A stretch of DNA of 64,000 nucleotides from Anadara kagoshimensis (Eukaryota; Mollusca; Bivalvia; Arcoida; Arcidae), in contig CM037874.1 in assembly GCA_021292105.1 (NCBI GenBank), positions 57,948,539 through 58,012,538 of the forward strand. The letters are read 5' to 3'. A program made the translations under genes and the position numbers. Below the pieces are notes generated by a model. That model was not told where the DNA came from and ran no database searches. It worked only from the letters and a program-made list of their open reading frames with translations. Shown here one piece after another: positions 59,101 through 64,000 of the stretch. Positions within the stretch are counted from its first letter, which is position 1; the number at the start of each line of letters is the position of its first letter.

Positions 59101-62100
59101 GGTTGTGTAATGTACGTTTTACTTTATATTCCCAGGTACCACTTGTCCGTGGGTCAGTACTACCAACACACATTTTCAAGAACGCAAACCCAATAATAAA
59201 GCCATATTGCCTAAGTAATTTTAATGGACAGTCGGTAAAATTTGATTGTCCAATAGAAAATTCCAGTAAGTATAAGGCATTATGTCTAAACCTTATTGAT
59301 ACCTTGTAATTTGGTCAGGTAATGTGTGATGTAACCCACAAAACCAAGAATAAAAAGGTAGAGTTAGTCAAAAAAATTTTCAGTTTGGGGTGAAATTGAA
59401 AATCTAACGGAGTGTGCAGACTTTTTGAAATAAGATTTTGAGCAGAGACTGACACTGTACACTTAAGGGTCATTTAAGTAGGAAAATTCAAGTGAAAACC
59501 ATTTGGTTGAAAAGCGTGAAAGAGGGTTATAATTATGAAATTACCTACAAAAGTGTGAAGATTTATAAATAAAAATAAGTAGGAATTGATAAATAAGCAA
59601 TTTTAAAATATTTGTTGCATTTTTAAAGAAAATTGTGCAAAAAATACACGTGTTGAGGAAAATAGCTTACACCTTGTATAACGAATTGATTTTAAAAAAT
59701 GAAAAGATATTAAGATAGTCAACGTCTTAGAGCAGTGCAAAGGGGGTAGAGTTTGTTAAAGAAATACGAGGTTTTTGAAAACTCGACAATTTACGGTTGA
59801 GGTTTTTTATGTTTTGTTTTCCTTTTAAAAATGCGTGTACCAGGCGTGATAGTCCATATTCTAAGGCTACCTTAATATCTTTTCATTTTTTAAAATTAAT
59901 TCGTTATACAAGGTGTAAGCTATTTTCCCCAACACGTGTATTTTTGCACAATTTTCTTTAAAAAATGCAGCAAATATTTTAAAATTTCTTAAATTATCAA
60001 TTCCATCTGTATTTTTATTTAAAAATCTCGCCACTTGTGTAGGTAATTTCATAATTATACCCCTATCTCACGCTTTTCATCGAAATGGTTTTCACTTGAA
60101 TTTTCCTACTTGGATGACCCTTAAGTCACATCCTAAAAATGATGCCACTAGAAAATTTAAAAAAAAAAAGTAAAATGTGACTACAATCCCTGAAAAAACG
60201 GGGTTCAGAAACATGTATAGTTTAGAAGAATTTAAATGTTTTGGAAATACAAATTATTATGACCACAATTAAAAGGGGAAAGATTGTTCTAGAAATTTAT
60301 CTCTTCATGACTTTAGTGCGGTCAGTAGATGAAGAAAATTTATCTCATAAAATTCCTTAACAGTCGAAGATTTTTGAATGTTGAGATGATAAAAAACAAG
60401 GTAAAAAATTTGTAATATGACAGTAAGTACAAACGCAAACTTCCACAAGAAAAGTCAGTCCAACAACCAAGGGACTCGTGCAACAACATGTTCATACAAG
60501 AGTAAGAAATTATTTCACTCTTGTTGAATTTTTATTGTTACAGTGGCAGATGGCGGAAGTGGCCACTTGTCTGGTTCGTGTTCAAATGGTGTGACTCGTT
60601 ATTCAATAACTCCAATTTGAAAACTGACAGATTAAGTAAAAAAAAACAAACCTGAATTTCCAACAGAGAAGCGAACCCAACCACATAGGGACTACAATTA
60701 AAATGTTCATAAAAGAATTTTTTTATTACTGTTTTTTCTTCATTTTTAGCTCAACTGACCAGAGGTCAGGTGAGCTTATGGTATGGTGCAGCGTGTGTAT
60801 GTGCGTGGGTATGTGCGTGCGTATGTGCGTGCGTCGTTAACAAATATTTTCGACTTCTCCTCTGAAAGTACTTGGCAGATTTCAATGAAACTTGGTGAGA
60901 AGTATATATGGGCCGGTGCAATTCAGATCTTAAAAAATCTTCTTCTCCGAAAGTATTGATTGGAGAAAAAATCTGATGTGATATTTGGCTTCTCTAGGGT
61001 CTTAATCCTATAGTTGGTTCATTTTGTAAAATTCGGACAAAAATAGGTTACGCGTTTTTGCGTTTCATTTTGAAAAAATCGGAAAATAGCTTCAAATTGT
61101 TATAACTTGACTATTTGACCGGATAATGACATGGGGTTTTCAGTTTTGACATCTTCTTGTTAGTATCTTCAAAATGAGGTCAAGGTCAATTGTGAAGGTC
61201 GTGACTTAATTTTTTTTACCTCTGATTATAATTATTATCTCGAAAACTATAAACTTTTTGTGTAGTCATGTAAATTAGAATGTTGTAGGTATTGATACAA
61301 CAATCATTTTGATGTATAGAAAAAGGTCATGGGTTCAAAGGTCAAGGTCACAGATGTGAAACAATACCGAAATGGTTAATTATCTCAAAAACTATAAACT
61401 TTTTGTATAGGCATGTATACTAGAATGTTGTTGGTATTGATACAACGATCATTTTGATGTATAGTAAAAGATCATTGGTTAAAGATCAAGGTCACAGATG
61501 CAAAAACAATACCGAAATGGTTAATTATCTTGAAAACTATGAATTTTTTGTATAGGCATGTATATTAGAATGTTGTAGGTATTGATACAACAATCATTTT
61601 GATGTATAGAAAATGGTCATGGGTTCAAAGGTCAAGGTCACAGATGCGAAAACAATACCGAAATGGTTAATTATCTTGAAAACTATGAATGTTTTGTATA
61701 GGCATGTATATTAGAATGTTTGTAGGTATTGATACAACAATCATTTGATGTATAGAAAAAAGGTCATGGGTTCAAAGGTCAAGGTCACAGATGCAAAACA
61801 ATACTGAAATGGTTAATTATCTCGAAAACTATAACGTTTTGTATAGGCATGTATATTAGAATGTTGTAGGTATTGATACAATGATCATTTTGATGTAAAG
61901 AAAAAAGTCATTGGGGTTAAGTATTATTTTTCTTTAAATCTATCAGCTAGCCATTAGTTATCAGGTGAGCGTATCAGGCCCATGGGCCTCTTGTTTATAT
62001 TATAGTGCAGACGGCGGAAGCGGCTACTTGTCTGGTACCTGTTCAAATGGTGTGCCGTATACAAAATCAATAATTCCAAAAGAGTGAAGGATGTACCTTG

Positions 62101-63941
62101 ATACAGTTTGCTGCTTCAACAAAAATCACAGTGGTCGTCGGTAGAAATCATCCTCCAATGATCACGTGTAAAACATCAACATGTCGTCTGGTAAAATGAC
62201 GGAAGAAGCGTGGAAGTAGATTCCGAATGCTTCCGGTATGTTTAAAGATTTGTAAGCTTAATGGAATGGATAGTAGTTATATATTATTACTATTATATTA
62301 TAACTGAATATAAATGATTGACCCTTAGTTTAAATATTTATGATGGAGCAGACATTGATGTGTAGGGAACACGGGTCTTTATTTTGCTTCATAATTTCTA
62401 TACAAACGTTAACTGCGAATCCCAAACACTACCATGTATTGGGTAATCGCATCTGAATACTGATAATGGACGTTCAGAGGACAGGTTGTTTTGGCGGTAA
62501 AAAACATCACATGTACATTTTTGTTATTTGTTCTATCAAACTGTATTGTATTTACAACAATTGTATTGCAGACGACACTATCATAAAGGTTCTGATCGCT
62601 AGCGTACACGTTTGTACAGAAATTATGAAACACGTTTATGTTGCATATTCCTTCAGGAGATTATGTAGTAATGTGGGAAGCGTAGCTGTACAACGTGGTA
62701 CCAATCAAAGTTTGTGAGAACAATTATTTCCATTGATCACGCGTTACATCGTCTACCTTATTACCACTTCCTCACAAACGTTAAGGGATTCCGAGTTCCT
62801 TTCGGAAATCTTTGTATTTTACTACAGGTGTCATGGCGTTTGCTGCCAATTATATTGGACGTTACATTTTACCTTGGGATTGGATTGCAAATCCGGAGGA
62901 AGTCACGTGTTCAGGAAGTGGAAAAAGGGACATACAGGCCAGGTCAGCCAATGATATATCGGTACACGCAAGATGCGATACAGGCCGCAATGTTGAGATT
63001 ATTGTCAATCTGGCTTCCAATAATATACCGGGAATAAGTAAGGTGAGAGATCAGGAAATAGTAAAATTTGGTGTAGTTTACTAAAGGCATTAAATTATTA
63101 TGTCCCAAAATGAAGTCATGGGAAGTTCAAACTCATTTCTTTCGGCCAACATTTTGTCCACCACTCGATATCTATTTATGAAACTCCACACGAACAATAT
63201 TCGGATGGAGTAAATTTGCTGTTGGCTTATCGTATTTACATGTTTGGACTCAGATGGTTGTTTTTTGTTGTGAGTCATTAGGGTATGACTTTTGAACTGC
63301 ATCGCCAGCGAATTCTGTAGGAAAGATAAGTACAAATATTGTGTACATTGATTGTCATTAAATGTCTTAGTCGACATGACAATTTTGCCAAATTTAGCAT
63401 CTTGCATCTCAAACGGTGCATTTCTTTTCATTTCCTGATGCCGTCAGTCTTTAGCTGTTACACCTACCGTGACACGGTGAATCGGTCACTTAATTTTCGA
63501 TGGACACGGTGATTTGCATATCTAAATACAAATGAAGGAAAAGTCACTACATTTTTTTAAATTCTTGGTTGGACCCAACAGGGGACAGTAATGTTGGAAA
63601 AGCTCATCATTTTCATGATTGAAAACGCCCCGATTAATGAACCTTGGACAGATCAAACAAGTGAAAGGTGAATTTGAAATGAAATGAATGGTTACAAAGA
63701 TTTATATATTTATGTACAATATGCTATTGGACCAGCAGATAAATGGGTTGTAACTCGCACCAATGTGCGTGCACATGTTCATTTGGTTTTGTTTGTTTTA
63801 TTGTTATTAGATACAATATGCTATTGAACCAGCAGATAGATGGGGAAACCCACCACCAATGTACACATGTTCATCAACCGTTTGTCAGAGAGTAGGTACA
63901 ACGGTAGTGATAAAGAAAACAGTTACTTCGGACAATTTGAA
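56158..63941 (+). CDS. Secreted protein, tentative GH81-like N-terminal region, 3' incomplete
   Basis: Exons 56158-56437, 56772-56966, 58288-58400, 59136-59265, then 60544-60588 or its duplicate 62011-62049, 62828-63042, 63811-63941, all GT-AG with matching phases. About 369 residues are in the window and the frame runs on past its end. The ATG at 56158 gives a signal peptide (MTRITVLLFFLVTVFSRSVA). Segments RGALPTGHFATNEI, LFPYQAILKNDGITYDAF and GSMEVPLVRGSVLPTHIF, in this order, recall the N-terminal beta-sandwich of GH81 endo-beta-1,3-glucanases (TNKFxxN, PYS, PLVxGxxxxT). This is by-eye resemblance; no catalytic region is visible. Later segments (YIGRYILPWDWIANPEEVTC, IQYAIEPADRWGNPPP) I do not recognise. 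Exon-rich secreted product, exact function unknown. Confidence 0.75.
56983..57178. mobile_element. MITE family 1, copy 5
   Basis: TA-flanked. Left CAGACGGCAATACCTGTCGT, right AAGTGTTAAACTTTTGACAG then GTCTC. Lies 17 bp inside intron 2 of the secreted-protein gene, close to the splice donor. Confidence 0.82.
57327..57585. mobile_element. MITE family 2, copy 6
   Basis: Left CAGGCCAGGTTTCACAATCA then TCCCTTAACTAAG; right CTTAACTAAGGAATGATTGT then GAAATCGGGGCCTG. About 40 bp of the ends pair. Confidence 0.86.
57657..57835. mobile_element. MITE family 6, copy 3
   Basis: TA on both sides. Left CAGTCCAACCTGCCTTAAAG then GCCACCTC; right TGGCCTTTATAGGCAGGGTT then GACTG. CAGT-type ends with TA duplication indicate a Tc1/mariner-related MITE of 179 bp. 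Confidence 0.88.
58757..59072 (-). mobile_element. tRNA-headed SINE, family a, copy 4
   Basis: Minus-strand head with GCGGTAGCTCAGTTAGTAGT and GTGGGTTCAAATCCCGACC. The sequence CAGACCCGGTCGGGA occurs twice (about 58919 and 59008), so the head-body border is duplicated. Inside intron 3 of the secreted-protein gene. Confidence 0.8.
59467..60120. mobile_element. TTAA-flanked long inverted-repeat element (piggyBac-like target)
   Basis: TTAA at 59463-59466 and 60121-60124. Ends GGGTCATTTAAGTAGGAAAA and, inverted, GGGTCATCCAAGTAGGAAAA. The arms (59467-59713 and 59873-60120) are inverted copies over about 245 bp. The loop contains GCGTGTACCAGGCGTGATAG. No transposase. A partial relative lies at 40273-40907. 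Confidence 0.85.
60743..61995 (+). mobile_element. Pearl-like element, copy F5
   Basis: Left TTTTTAGCTCAACTGACC, AGAGGTCAGGTGAGCTTATG, then a GTGCGTGC/GTAT microsatellite (about 60790-60836). Core of about four to five ~145-bp units with GGGTTCAAAGGTCAAGGTCA. Right end AGGTGAGCGTATCAGGCCCA then TGGGCCTCTTGTTT. It is the inverse of the copy at 36634 and sits between the two copies of the duplicated exon. Confidence 0.92.
62011..62049 (+). other. Duplicate of exon 5 of the secreted-protein gene
   Basis: Encodes GGSGYLSGTCSNG against GGSGHLSGSCSNG in 60544-60588. It has a GTGCAG acceptor and a G/GTGTG donor, and keeps the same phases on both sides, so either exon could be used. If the donor is not used, reading continues to a TGA at about 62086-62088. 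Confidence 0.7.
62090..62827. other. Intron sequence, no feature seen
   Basis: Between the duplicate exon and exon 6 of the secreted-protein gene. AT-rich, no repeat or exon recognised. Confidence 0.4.
63714..63786 (+). pseudogene. Decayed tandem copy of exon 7
   Basis: TACAATATGCTATTGGACCA then GCAGATAAATGG repeats the start of exon 7 (63811) about 97 bp upstream, followed by GCACATGTTCATTTGG. It lacks an AG acceptor directly before it and diverges in the middle, so it looks like a dead exon copy. Confidence 0.7.
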
Positions 63942-64000
63942 GTAAGTAACACTTGACAGTTTTATAGCAAATATAAACCTTCTGAAATACACAAGGTGTT

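Noticed and set aside
62812-63084. Frame starting upstream of exon 6 and ending downstream of it as a separate small protein
   Set aside because: The coding part is bounded by CTACAG and AG/GTGAGA and its phases match exon 5 and exon 7, so it is an internal exon.

Overview
The window is AT-rich animal nuclear DNA, most likely from a bivalve mollusc. The evidence is three intron-containing genes with GT-AG introns, tRNA-headed SINEs, and a dispersed repeat family with ~150-170 bp tandem cores and GAGGCCC/GGTGAGCT hairpin ends, of the kind described in bivalves as pearl-like elements. The species cannot be named from the sequence alone. Most of the window is repeats and mobile elements, and most of those sit inside introns.

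Layout: 1-1060 shows nothing coding. 1061-5955 is a large satellite with a 34-bp unit, about 140 copies and higher-order structure. 6-9.5 kb holds small DNA transposons. 9813-11803 (+) is an intact two-exon BTB-BACK-PHR gene of the BTBD1/2/3/6 type. 12-27 kb is gene-poor and carries SINEs, minisatellites, a decayed hAT element and a foldback-like element (23040-24152).

27233-42051 (-) is a complete six-exon gene for the mitochondrial matrix protein p32/C1QBP, rebuilt here from splice sites and phase. Its first intron is swollen by two elements inserted side by side at one target site (three copies of the same 9-bp duplication). 42-45.4 kb has a 747-bp inverted-repeat transposon and a dead LINE fragment. 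45469-51410 (+) is a four-exon secreted protein with two Kazal domains joined by a Gly/Thr-rich linker of 8-residue repeats. 52-56 kb is repeats. 56158 to beyond 63941 (+) is the 5' part of a secreted-protein gene, tentatively resembling the N-terminal domain of GH81 beta-1,3-glucanases, with a duplicated 39-45 nt exon.

The strongest unusual signal is a set of four elements (23040-24152, 34979-36149, 36159-41722, 46023-46285). Their inverted ends contain short repeated words, a different word in each element but the same word in both arms, and each is flanked by perfect 9-10 bp target duplications. Other points of interest are the satellite and its likely origin from a mariner-type terminal repeat, the nuclear-receptor-like site repeated in pearl-like cores, and the phase-compatible duplicated exon. 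The three genes show no sign of working together; this is an ordinary eukaryotic neighbourhood, not an operon.
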